A DNA stretch of 64,000 nucleotides from Gammaproteobacteria bacterium (lineage in GTDB: Bacteria; Pseudomonadota; Gammaproteobacteria; Xanthomonadales; SZUA-36), in assembly GCA_021772935.1 (NCBI GenBank), contig JAJFLA010000046.1:186001-250000 (forward strand), written 5' to 3'. This document shows, in pieces, positions 27,139 through 34,185 of the stretch. Numbering within the stretch: the first letter of the stretch is position 1; each line of letters begins with the position of its first letter. Below the pieces are notes generated by a model. That model did no database searches, was not told where the DNA came from, and worked only from the letters and a program-made list of their open reading frames with translations. A program made the translations under genes and the position numbers.

Positions 27139-29229
27139 CTAACGCCGATACTGCCACTCCACACTAAGCCGACGGCCTGCACCTGGAAAATACCGGTAAT
27201 TTCCAAAGGCAAAGTCAGCACGTTCGGCGTAGCGCTTATTCAGCACATTATTTAGCCTGAGGGAAACGCTGTGATGACTGTCTGGAATCATCACCCAGCC
27301 ACGTAAATTAAACAAACTGTGACCGGGATAACGATGGGCGTTGGCCGCATCCAGAAAAAAGCCGCCCTGGTATACCCATTCCAGTTCGAGTGCGTGGTTT
27401 GCATCATGTTGCCAGTTGATGCGAAAACCACCCAGCCATGCTGGTGCCGTGTCTATTTCATTTCCTTTGAGAATAATCTCACCACGTCCCAGGTCACGGT
27501 TGAAGTCGTATTCGTGTTGAGCCCATGAAAGGTTGGCGTTGATGCCGAAACGATCTGTAATCTGCCAGCGGAGCAGGGACTCCAGACCCAAATGACGGGT
27601 CTTGCCATCACTGATATTGAAACCGTCGGCGTCACGAAAAATAAAGTTTTTCTTGCGCATGGCATAGGCTGTTAGCTCGTAATTAAACTTTTCCACAAAA
27701 CCCTTAATACCCATTTCCAGTGAATCCAGGGTTTCCGAATCCAGATCTGCCACGGTCTGGCCTTTTTGTAGGCGGTAAAGCTCCGTCGCCTGTGGTGCGC
27801 GGTAACCCCGGGCCGCACGCAGATACAACATTTGCTGATTGCTCAGATCAAAACTCAGACCTAATTCCGGTGAAAGATTGGTAAAACCATCACTGCGGTC
27901 TGCTGGCCGTGTATACAGACAACCGCCAAAACCACATTCAGAGCCATCATCACGTGTATTTCCATCCAACATGCGATTGTCGTAATCATAACCAAGGTGC
28001 TCAGCCCTAAGGCCAGAGGTCAGTTCAAGACCGGGCCGCAGCTCATATTGCCATTGTATCCAAGCCGCCAGGGTTGATGCTTTTACCTTGTAGTTATAAT
28101 GAAAGCCTTGCGGACGAGTTTCTTTTAAGAAATCCGAACCTGAATCAAGTGAATTATCCTGAAATTCCAAAAGCGTACCTTCTGCCCATTCCAGATCAAT
28201 ACCACCAGATAAAGCCTTGCCACTTGACCAGCTAAAAAGAATACCGGCTGAATCCTGTCCATTTTGCTCCAGTGGTGTGCCGGGCAAAAAATGCTGCAAA
28301 AAGTCCATACGACTGCTGCGGATATAGGGAGTTAATTCAAACTCATTACCCGTATTTGTCAGCCAGCCCCAACGACTGGATGCTCGAGCCGCCCAAGCTT
28401 GTCGAAATGCGTCAGGATTCAGATTTTTTGTACGTAATATATTGTTTTTATAAGAATTTCTGCCTAATATAAAGCCGGCTGTATCCTGATCCAGGTCGGC
28501 ATAAGCAAAAGAGGTTTGACCCGTTAATTTGCCAATCGAGTGCTCAATCTGAAGGTTAACAAGACCATGCTGGAAACGCTCATCGTCTCTAAAGCTTCCA
28601 GAGTCAGTGAAATTTGCCTGTAAAGCCGTGTGGGCGCCTGATAGTGCAAAAGCAGCGCGATAATAATCGTTGCTGCCAGCCTCGATAGCAAACTCAGAAC
28701 CTGACCCAGACGGACCCGCTGTGAGGATATCGATGGCACCGTGCAACGCATTTGAACCGTAAGTCACCGTACCCGGACCCCGCAACACAAGTACCGCAGA
28801 GGCCTGGGCAAGATTGACTTCAAATAATTGATTGACGTTGCAAAACCCGGAAGGACGGGTAGGGATGCCATCTTCCAAAACCATAAACGCACCACAGGCA
28901 CCAGCGCCCGTCAAAACGGGTGAACGTATCGCGGTCAGGTGTTCCTGGCCGGAGCCAGTGGAAACCCACGCGCCCGGAACGCGATCAAATAGTTCATTCG
29001 GGTGCTTGGCAGCTTCAATCTGCAGATCAGAATCACTCAACACGCTCAGACTGCTGCTGACTGAGTAGCTGATCTTGTTTCGTTGTGAGCGAACCACAAT
29101 CGTGGGCAGTGACTCAAATTCTTGCGAAGACAGCGAACTATCTTCTTTTTCTTCAGCTAACGCCGCAGTTTCTAAACCGGTTAAAACACTGGTTTGCAAA
29201 AGTACGGGTAAAAGTAGCGACGTAATCAT
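27139..29229 (-). CDS. TonB-dependent outer-membrane receptor
   Basis: 696 residues from 29229 with signal peptide (MITSLLLPVLLQTSVLTG...ALA). Plug domain with LPTIVVRSQRNKISYSV (TonB box region), IRSPVLTGAGACGAFMVLEDG, and VLRGPGTVTYGSNALHGAIDI; barrel ending in AGRRLSVEWQYRR. Two plug cysteines (in GACGAF and GFCNV) are close together. Substrate unknown; the S9 peptidase downstream hints at peptide or peptide-siderophore uptake but iron, copper or cobalamin cannot be excluded. Confidence 0.92.
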   Translation of the reverse strand: MITSLLLPVLLQTSVLTGLETAALAEEKEDSSLSSQEFESLPTIVVRSQRNKISYSVSSSLSVLSDSDLQIEAAKHPNELFDRVPGAWVSTGSGQEHLTAIRSPVLTGAGACGAFMVLEDGIPTRPSGFCNVNQLFEVNLAQASAVLVLRGPGTVTYGSNALHGAIDILTAGPSGSGSEFAIEAGSNDYYRAAFALSGAHTALQANFTDSGSFRDDERFQHGLVNLQIEHSIGKLTGQTSFAYADLDQDTAGFILGRNSYKNNILRTKNLNPDAFRQAWAARASSRWGWLTNTGNEFELTPYIRSSRMDFLQHFLPGTPLEQNGQDSAGILFSWSSGKALSGGIDLEWAEGTLLEFQDNSLDSGSDFLKETRPQGFHYNYKVKASTLAAWIQWQYELRPGLELTSGLRAEHLGYDYDNRMLDGNTRDDGSECGFGGCLYTRPADRSDGFTNLSPELGLSFDLSNQQMLYLRAARGYRAPQATELYRLQKGQTVADLDSETLDSLEMGIKGFVEKFNYELTAYAMRKKNFIFRDADGFNISDGKTRHLGLESLLRWQITDRFGINANLSWAQHEYDFNRDLGRGEIILKGNEIDTAPAWLGGFRINWQHDANHALELEWVYQGGFFLDAANAHRYPGHSLFNLRGWVMIPDSHHSVSLRLNNVLNKRYAERADFAFGNYRYFPGAGRRLSVEWQYRR

Positions 29230-29325
29230 CGGCACATGGTAACTGAGGTATCAGTTTATGCAACATATACGAATTTATTTACTAATTGTGTAGATATAAA
29301 GCTTGAGTAATAAATCTAAATATAC

Positions 29326-29343
29326 TATCTAAATTGTTAGATA
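29326..29343. promoter_or_regulatory. 18-bp dyad upstream of the TonB receptor
   Basis: TATCTAA-ATTG-TTAGATA is a perfect 7-4-7 dyad about 95 bases upstream of the receptor start, with a related half ATCTAAATATA just before it. Candidate repressor operator; it does not match the Fur consensus. Confidence 0.45.
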
Positions 29344-29463
29344 TATGCTGTATCAGCATGAATATTCGATTAATTATATGAGGCGCTTGGTATTGAAAAA
29401 AACTATAGTAAAACTTTATAAAGACGTTTAGTTGAAACAACGCAATCCCTGGGAGACAGCCAC

Positions 29464-29509
29464 TGGCGTTTGGTTTTTGTCTTTCGAAGTAAACCGCTTT
29501 TGTCGATAT
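29464..29509 (-). pseudogene. Fragment of the small phage-like gene family (third copy)
   Basis: Reads STKAVYFRKTKTKRQ on the minus strand, matching SIKAVYFARQKPN of the gene at 33661-33846; DNA identity over 36 bp is about 31/36. Only this piece remains. Confidence 0.6.
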
Positions 29510-29563
29510 GCTTAAAAATATTGGGGATACTGGTTCATATCACTCTAAAATCAAAAAAGATGT

Positions 29564-29600
29564 CGTTAACTGCATCTTTTCTTCATAATTGTAGTTAAAT
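29564..29600 (+). repeat. Short attC-like palindrome, copy A
   Basis: Boxes CGTTAAC (29564-29570) and GTTAAAT (29594-29600) match the R''/R' consensus (YYYAAC / GTTRRRY) but are only 23 bases apart. Inner arms TAACTGCA and TGTAGTTA pair. The 60 bases before it are nearly identical to those before copy C. It lies 50 bases upstream of brnT, same orientation. Confidence 0.6.
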
Positions 29601-29632
29601 GCCTTAGAAACTTCCGTGTGAAGCATAATAAA

Positions 29633-29649
29633 GGTATAATAACTATACC
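29633..29649 (+). promoter_or_regulatory. brnT operator/promoter dyad
   Basis: GGTATA-ATAAC-TATACC is a perfect dyad ending one base before the brnT ATG and containing a -10-like TATAAT. BrnA antitoxins repress their own operons, so this is the likely BrnA/BrnTA operator. With a TATAAT here the transcript would be nearly leaderless. Confidence 0.6.
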
Positions 29650-29907
29650 ATGTTCGAGTTTGATGATTCAAAGAGTAAGTCCAACCTTCAAAAGCACGGT
29701 ATAGATTTCATTGCCGCCCAAGCTCTTTGGGATGATTCGAATTTGCTGGAAATTCCTGCGAAAACTTTGGATGAGCCACGGTTTCTCGTAATCGGCATTA
29801 TTGACCAGAAACACTGGTCGGCTGTAATCACTTACAGATATGGGATAATCCGATTAATCTCTGTTCGGCGGTCACGAGACGAAGAGGTGACATTGTATGA
29901 AAGCTAA
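29650..29907 (+). CDS. brnT: BrnT ribonuclease toxin
   Basis: 85 residues of the BrnT family: FEFDDSKSKSNLQKHGIDF at the N-terminus, DEPRFLVIGIID, and the C-terminal RLISVRRSRDEE, which carries the Arg/Glu residues of this RelE-like ribonuclease fold. Full length. The stop overlaps brnA by 11 bases. First gene of the first integron cassette of the forward sub-array; toxin-antitoxin pairs are common cassette cargo and stabilise arrays. Confidence 0.9.
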   Translation: MFEFDDSKSKSNLQKHGIDFIAAQALWDDSNLLEIPAKTLDEPRFLVIGIIDQKHWSAVITYRYGIIRLISVRRSRDEEVTLYES

Positions 29908-30166
29908 AACTTTTGAACGAAAATTCGATGAAGGTAAAGACATCACAGGTTCTTTAGATCTGACTAAGGCACGGCGGCCCCTACAAGAACAAAAAAGGGT
30001 CAACGTTGATTTTCCTGCCTGGATGGTTGAACGACTGGATAGGGAAGCCAAACGTGTTGGTGTAACCCGACAGTCCATCATAAAGGTCTGGTTGGCTGAA
30101 AGGTTGGAGCACACGGCACTTAACAAATCATTAAACGCGGACGCCAGCGATACTGGCACCGGTTAA
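29897..30166 (+). CDS. brnA: BrnA antitoxin
   Basis: 89 residues: variable N-terminus (FERKFDEGKDITGSLDLTKARRP), then a ribbon-helix-helix DNA-binding domain (KRVNVDFPAWMVERLDREAKRVGVTRQSIIKVWLAERL). The last ~16 residues (LNKSLNADASDTGTG) are encoded by the attC site itself, and the stop TAA lies inside its L' arm, so the tail was acquired with the recombination site. Neutralises BrnT and represses the operon. Confidence 0.9.
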   Translation: MKAKTFERKFDEGKDITGSLDLTKARRPLQEQKRVNVDFPAWMVERLDREAKRVGVTRQSIIKVWLAERLEHTALNKSLNADASDTGTG

Positions 30167-30180
30167 TTCAGGCGTTATGT
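30118..30180 (+). repeat. attC site 1 (63 bp), after brnTA
   Basis: R'' ACTTAAC at 30118-30124, R' GTTATGT at 30174-30180. Between them, AAATCATTAAACGCGGACG pairs with CCGGTTAATTCAGGCG around a GCCAGCGATACTGGC hairpin, the standard attC fold closely resembling resistance-integron 59-base elements. Confidence 0.93.
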
Positions 30181-30198
30181 TGACTAAGGGAACCGTAA

Positions 30199-30522
30199 AT
30201 GATTTTTGATCCTAAAATGACAAATTTCAAGATGCTGAAGATGCTGGCTTATGTGGTAACTTTTTTGGGCTTGTTACTAATTATGGGCGTGGTGTTTGTA
30301 TATGTATTTCTACTCGTTGCAGGAGAGAACGTGGGACTTTCCCATTTCCCCAGTTACCTTATCTATGGAATACCATTGCTTGTTTCAGGTCAGCTTCTTT
30401 ATTGGTTTGTAGCGATGTGGGAAACAACCGTAGAAACAAACAAAATGTTGAAGGAAATAGCCAGGCAGTCGCAACATAGCAAATCACTAAACACGGACAC
30501 CGGCGATGCCGGTGTCGGTTAA
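30199..30522 (+). CDS. Cassette-encoded two-helix membrane protein
   Basis: 107 residues; two membrane segments (about 15-42 and 48-72: LAYVVTFLGLLLIMGVVFVYVF and YLIYGIPLLVSGQLLYWFVAMW) followed by a short basic tail. The final residues SKSLNTDTGDAGVG are encoded by attC site 2 and mirror the BrnA tail. RBS AAGGGAACC. Lies alone in its cassette. Function unknown; 2-TM cassette proteins of this size are often of unassigned role. Confidence 0.75.
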   Translation: MIFDPKMTNFKMLKMLAYVVTFLGLLLIMGVVFVYVFLLVAGENVGLSHFPSYLIYGIPLLVSGQLLYWFVAMWETTVETNKMLKEIARQSQHSKSLNTDTGDAGVG

Positions 30523-30536
30523 TTCAGACATTATGT
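30474..30536 (+). repeat. attC site 2 (63 bp)
   Basis: Same length and sequence type as site 1: R''-like ACATAGC, arms AAATCACTAAACACGGAC and GGTGTCGGTTAATTCAG, R'-like ATTATGT. Both outer boxes deviate by a base from consensus, so activity may be reduced. Confidence 0.88.
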
Positions 30537-30552
30537 GCATGTAGGAAGGGGG

Positions 30553-30894
30553 ATGTTTCGCCTACTAACACTTTTATTGCTATCGAGCTCTATTGAAGCT
30601 TTGGAAATCAAGATACCCGAGCAATTCCACGGCCATTGGGACGTCAGAAACTGTGAACGCGTGACCGATTCAATTTTATATCTTGCTGAATCTTCAATGG
30701 AAGCATACGAAGGCAAACATGAAATATTGAGTGTAACGATCGTTTCGATGAATAGTATATCCATCGAATACCGTTACTTTGGTACAGATGCCGCCACTTG
30801 GACAGACAAAATGGATCTTCATCTTATTGATGGGAATATTGTGACTTACCACCCCCAAACTGGGGAGCCTTGGATTAGGAACAAGTGTGACTAA
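30553..30894 (+). CDS. Cassette-encoded secreted small protein
   Basis: 113 residues from the ATG at 30553 (RBS GGAAGGGGG), giving the signal peptide MFRLLTLLLLSSSIEA. The mature part has two cysteines (RNCERV and the terminal NKCD) that could form one disulphide, and alternating strands (HEILSVTIVSMNSISIEYRYFG). Similar in plan to small periplasmic/lipocalin-like proteins; no family recognised. Single gene of the third cassette. Confidence 0.75.
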   Translation: MFRLLTLLLLSSSIEALEIKIPEQFHGHWDVRNCERVTDSILYLAESSMEAYEGKHEILSVTIVSMNSISIEYRYFGTDAATWTDKMDLHLIDGNIVTYHPQTGEPWIRNKCD

Positions 30895-30900
30895 GCACAT

Positions 30901-30952
30901 ATAAAACGTTCAAGTACGTTCTTTCCACTTTAGAACGGATTTAACGTTAGTT
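30901..30952 (+). repeat. attC site 3 (52 bp)
   Basis: R''-like ATAAAAC (30901-30907), R' GTTAGTT (30946-30952). L arms GTTCAAGTACGTTCT and AGAACGGATTTAAC pair with a short loop. Same type as attC site 4. Confidence 0.85.
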
Positions 30953-31049
30953 TCTGTATTTTGGTATGCTCAATCATACGTTTTTTTATTGATATACTTA
31001 AAAGATATTGAGGAAATTTGTTCAGATCATTCTAAAATTAAAAAAAAGT

Positions 31050-31087
31050 CGTTAACTACATGGTTTTCCAGATAATTGTAGTTAGCA
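31050..31087 (+). repeat. Short attC-like palindrome, copy B
   Basis: CGTTAAC at 31050-31056 and GTTAGCA at 31081-31087; arms TAACTACA and TGTAGTTA pair perfectly. About 70 bases upstream are homologous to those before copy A (with a 1-base indel). The RBS AAGGA of the next cassette gene begins on the last base of the right box. Confidence 0.55.
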
Positions 31088-31100
31088 AGGACTGCAAATC

Positions 31101-31514
31101 ATGATCGAAGTTAAACCAGAAAACCTAACATCAGATGACAATGTTGAGATTGCGTTTGATATTGTTTGTCCCTTTTTTGTAAATACCAAAACAATTGTTG
31201 GTTCACAATTCATCATCGATGCCGATTGGCCTGTACCGGGACAACCTTGCGGTAGTCCTCCCGTCCCACCATTTCCAGATACCTGGTCTGTTGGGAGGTT
31301 ACAAACTGGAGAGTATCAAGTCATTGCTAAATCCCCCTTTGGGGTGCAAGAAACACTGGCATTTTCCGTTTCTCAGGGTGAGTTGCCATTCCCTACACCA
31401 CCTATACCATCACTTGGGTTTGCTGGCGTAATTCTTCTTGCAACCGCTTTGGTATGGATTGCTAACAAGGCGTTTAAGCCGACGCCTAAAGGCTCCACTC
31501 AACTAAAAGGTTAG
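31101..31514 (+). CDS. Cassette protein with C-terminal membrane anchor, IPTL-like tail
   Basis: 137 residues; RBS AAGGA. A beta-sandwich-like N-terminal region (VEIAFDIVCPFFVNTKTIVGSQFIID) with cysteines C23 and C50, a Pro-rich linker (ELPFPTPPIPSLGF), then one membrane helix (GVILLATALVWIANKAF) and a basic end KPTPKG. The Pro-rich IPSLGFAG start of the helix resembles IPTL/PEP-CTERM sorting tails. No signal peptide is visible, so either export is unusual or the N-terminus was lost. Followed 10 bases later by another gene in the same cassette. Confidence 0.65.
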   Translation: MIEVKPENLTSDDNVEIAFDIVCPFFVNTKTIVGSQFIIDADWPVPGQPCGSPPVPPFPDTWSVGRLQTGEYQVIAKSPFGVQETLAFSVSQGELPFPTPPIPSLGFAGVILLATALVWIANKAFKPTPKGSTQLKG

Positions 31515-31524
31515 TTTTTTTACC

Positions 31525-31905
31525 ATGACCAATAAGAAACTTCTCTGGATAATAATTCCGCTTTCGATTCTGATAGTCAGTTTCATAGCCATAAAGTTGG
31601 TGACTCCAAGCGTTATCGAAATAATCAATGATTATCATGGACATTCAAAAATTCAGAATGCGAAATATACAACAGACAAGTTAAAAGAGCTCCGACATCA
31701 CCTGGATAACGGTGAAATTGAGAAGGCTCAAACCCTTATTGATCTATTGTTTGAAGTAGAAAGAACTCATCTTGAGTCAACGCTGGATTCGAAAAGTGCT
31801 TCTGAATCAGTAAGTCGACATGCCAAAAGAGTCCTTGCTAAAATTGAGTCAGGCTCTGATCAGCCTACCCCAAGGAAAGAGCTCCAAGGTGAGAAATCAA
31901 ACTAA
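31525..31905 (+). CDS. Cassette protein with N-terminal membrane helix
   Basis: 126 residues: one membrane helix (KLLWIIIPLSILIVSFIAIKLV) followed by a helical periplasmic domain with LKELRHHLDNGEIEKAQTLIDLLFEVERTHLESTL. Second gene of a two-gene cassette; the stop TAA borders the R'' box of attC site 4. Family not recognised. Confidence 0.65.
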   Translation: MTNKKLLWIIIPLSILIVSFIAIKLVTPSVIEIINDYHGHSKIQNAKYTTDKLKELRHHLDNGEIEKAQTLIDLLFEVERTHLESTLDSKSASESVSRHAKRVLAKIESGSDQPTPRKELQGEKSN

Positions 31906-31963
31906 TAAAACGTTCAAGTTCGTTCCGTAGTTCCTACGCTTTAGAACGGATTTAACGTTAGTT
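31905..31963 (+). repeat. attC site 4 (59 bp)
   Basis: R''-like ATAAAAC (31905-31911), R' GTTAGTT (31957-31963). Arms CGTTCAAGTTCGTTC and AGAACGGATTTAACG flank the hairpin CGTAG-TTC-CTACG. Last full attC of the forward sub-array. Confidence 0.9.
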
Positions 31964-32029
31964 GGGAGAAAAAGTGTGTTTTAGGGAGCCAGCTTCCTGG
32001 ACGAAGATACCAGACCGCTCGGAAATTTA

Positions 32030-32524
32030 ATGAAAACTGCCCAGGCGGCAACGCCCGGGCTTGAAGGTGAAGTTTCTAACATTATAGATGAGGGTGAACG
32101 GGCAGGGCCGGTTACAACTCTCGAGCTTCGAGAGGAAGCTTTCTGGGATGAGCAGTTACCGGTAAATCAGGATATGCCCTGGACTTCAAAATTTTATGAT
32201 GAGGTTTATGAAGCTGCCAGTTTTCCAAAACCGCGTTGTATTATCTTCGAGTCTGATACCGCAAACCCGAAATGCAAATGTCATTCACAACAGGGTACGA
32301 CTCTGCATTTAAGTTATGAATCCTGCTCGTATATTGCAGTGCATGGTTGGTTCGATCCTTCAATCGATGAAAATAAGTTTGATCGTGATCAAGCCAGATC
32401 GCGACCTAATAGGATCGTTGATAGGGTCCGGTTGCAACCTCGGCCAGCAAACATCAGACGGCCAACGTCAACCAAGTCAAATCAACCTCTATTTACCAAT
32501 TGGAATAAGCAAGATAGCAGGTAG
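32030..32524 (+). pseudogene. C-terminal fragment of a filamentous-phage Zot protein
   Basis: 164 residues. The pattern WTSKFYDEVYEAASFPKPRCIIF...CKCHSQQGTTL....ESCSYIAVHGWFDP matches the periplasmic C-terminus of zonula-occludens-toxin-like phage assembly proteins (YDe...P.P.C, C.C..QQGT, C..i...GWFdP). The Walker-A ATPase half and transmembrane helix are absent. The frame is open back to 31985 but stops at 31982, so the gene was cut just after the attC 4 junction. Unlikely to be functional. Confidence 0.65.
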
Positions 32525-32829
32525 TCGACAGCGGCGAAAAGCGAGACTATCCGCTTCGCCGGTCGACGTGCGTTAATCCTCTTCGTATTTATCTAACTTT
32601 CTTGAAATGCAATCACTTTTGATGAGCTGGCTCCGGGATTCTTCCTGGGTCCAGATTTAAATGCAATCAAAATCCTCGCTCGAGTTTTTATCTGGTTTTT
32701 GAATTGCAATCAGGACCTTCAACAGACGGCACAACTTGGATGATGATGTACAATCATTTCGGTTAGTTTCAGATAAAAGTGATGGGAATTGTGTTATGAA
32801 TGTAAGTAACTGTAAATGGGAGGAAAAAC
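32525..32829. other. 305-base region with hairpin and repeated TGCAATCA
   Basis: A strong GC-rich hairpin (arms GTCGACAGCGGCGAA and TTCGCCGGTCGAC region, 32524-32570) follows the Zot fragment and could be a phage terminator or origin hairpin. Three copies of a 14-bp motif ending in TGCAATCA start at 32602, 32656 and 32699. No gene. Confidence 0.6.
32602..32676 (+). repeat. 75-bp repeat, copy 1 (inverted partner at 35555-35628)
   Basis: Starts and ends with AAATGCAATCA 54 bp apart and shares CCTGGGT and other blocks with the minus-strand copy at 35555-35628 (about 65% identity by eye). Confidence 0.55.
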
Positions 32830-33612
32830 ATGCTTTCTGAATTAAGAAAATCAATTGGTTCAATATTATATGAAAGGTCTTCAAGTCCTTTTTATGGGAC
32901 TTTAATGATTTCATGGTTACTATGGAATTGGAAAATCCCTTATGTAACGTTTTTTGTAGATGAGGGTTTACTTGATGTTAATAAGCTTGAATGGGTTGTA
33001 CTAAATTCAGTATCTTTTTGGCAATTAATTATATTTCCATTAATTTCTACAGCGGTAATAATTACAGTTGTTCCATTTTTGTCCAATGGTGCCTATTGGT
33101 TAAATCTAAATTTCAGGCAGTGGAGAATTGATAAACGAAACTCAATTGAAAGAAATGTATTACTAACAATCGACCAGTCTATATCCCTTAGAGAACAATT
33201 AGCTGCATCTGGTGAAAAAGTGGAAATTCTTTTAAATGAGAAAAATAGCGAAATTAAAAGATTGTCTCTTCAAGTTACACATTTAGAGGACCTGATTCAA
33301 GAGCATAAAGATTCATCACAGAAAAAAGTAGATTTTCCGTATGAGTTGCTTGGGCCTCAAGAAAGCGTGAATGTAAAGTCAATAGCGAGCAAAATAATCG
33401 ACAATAAAGAATTATCAGATACCTTTACAACAGCCGTTAGGTATATCCAAGCTGGTAGTCATGGGTTAGTTTCAAGTGATGATGTTGATTCAGGTGCACT
33501 AGCATATTTAGAGGCCAATGAAGTTTTAGTAAGTGGTGGTGATGGTATGTTCAAATTTACTGAGATTGGCAGAAAAGTGATGCGTGAATATTTTGATATG
33601 GTGTTGCCGTAG
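32830..33612 (+). CDS. Unknown membrane protein with coiled coil and C-terminal winged-helix-like domain
   Basis: 260 residues; RBS GGGAGG. Two hydrophobic segments (about 20-42: FYGTLMISWLLWNWKIPYVTFFV; 60-85: SFWQLIIFPLISTAVIITVVPF), a coiled coil (about 125-172: EQLAASGEKVEILLNEKNSE...HLEDLIQEHK) and a C-terminal domain (NKELSDTFTTAV...GALAYLEANEVLVSGGDGMFKFTEIGRKVMREYF) that reads like a winged helix. Base composition is AT-richer than the core genes, so likely acquired. Family not recognised; the layout of 2TM plus coiled coil plus sensor/effector domain is seen in some phage-defence proteins, which is only an analogy. Confidence 0.75.
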   Translation: MLSELRKSIGSILYERSSSPFYGTLMISWLLWNWKIPYVTFFVDEGLLDVNKLEWVVLNSVSFWQLIIFPLISTAVIITVVPFLSNGAYWLNLNFRQWRIDKRNSIERNVLLTIDQSISLREQLAASGEKVEILLNEKNSEIKRLSLQVTHLEDLIQEHKDSSQKKVDFPYELLGPQESVNVKSIASKIIDNKELSDTFTTAVRYIQAGSHGLVSSDDVDSGALAYLEANEVLVSGGDGMFKFTEIGRKVMREYFDMVLP

Positions 33613-33660
33613 CTAATAATTAATTGGTCTGTCAGTATTTAATAATAATTATGAATCAGT

Positions 33661-33846
33661 TTAGTGAGCATGTGGGCAACCTTTACAACCAGGGTGTTGT
33701 AGTAGGCTACTGACGTTCGGTTTTTGTCTTGCGAAGTAAACTGCTTTAATGGATTGTCTGGTGTATTTATTGCCGTTTTCATCGATCAGTCTGTGACCGT
33801 CAAATGACCAGCCACGCCAGATTTCTTCCTGGTTTTGATGTTTCAT
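33661..33846 (-). CDS. Small phage-like protein (W..W / NG..Y family), copy 1
   Basis: 61 residues from the ATG at 33846, chosen because AAGGGG lies 7 bases upstream. Sequence pattern EEIWRGWSFDGHRLIDENGNKY...IKAVYFARQ......LLQHPGC, ending in CKGCPHAH. It shares W-x2-W-x-F, NG, Y and HP positions with the protein at 34186-34383, and the same RBS context. Such short proteins occur near regulators of filamentous phages (DUF3653-like), but I give that family only as a guess. The gene is divergent from its relative. Confidence 0.55.
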   Translation of the reverse strand: MKHQNQEEIWRGWSFDGHRLIDENGNKYTRQSIKAVYFARQKPNVSSLLQHPGCKGCPHAH

Positions 33847-34185
33847 GACGAACCCCTTCTTCATGATTTGCAAATTAGAGGTGATCGGCTTGGTTGAGTT
33901 TGTATTTCAGGCTGGTTTTTAGCTGAAAGATCGATATTCTTAATAAATACTTTAGGAATGAGTTGTAAACCATTGAATAGTAGTCATATGAATGTCTTTC
34001 GATATCGTAGCTCGAGTTTGTCTTTGTAGTTTAATAACACGCTCTATTTTACATAATAAAGATTATACGCAATAGAATTAAAACGACTTGTCCAGAAATA
34101 CCTACAACTATTTATGAAATTAACCACTACCCCACAACAAATTGCCACTGTCTAATCACTCAACAATAAAAAAGGGGTTAAGAAA
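33847..34185. promoter_or_regulatory. 339-base divergent intergenic region
   Basis: AT-rich spacer between the two divergent small phage-like genes. Both genes have an AAGGGGTT RBS. No clear dyad operator or gene is visible. Confidence 0.45.

Larger units (their letters stand above)
29236..29649. other. 414-base region between TonB receptor and cassette cluster
   Basis: AT-rich. Holds the dyad at 29326-29343, a decayed gene fragment at 29464-29509, the homologous repeat at 29505-29600 with the short attC-like site, and the brnT operator. No intact gene. Confidence 0.7.

Noticed and set aside
24807-27221. Longer start of the S9 peptidase at 27221
   Set aside because: The extra 60 residues hide the signal peptide and have no RBS; ATG at 27041 follows GGAG.
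29581-29600. XerCD dif-like site (ATAATTGTAGTTAAAT resembles the XerD half TTATGTTAAAT)
   Set aside because: Only one half resembles dif, the XerC half is missing, and the other copies of the same repeat do not keep the similarity.
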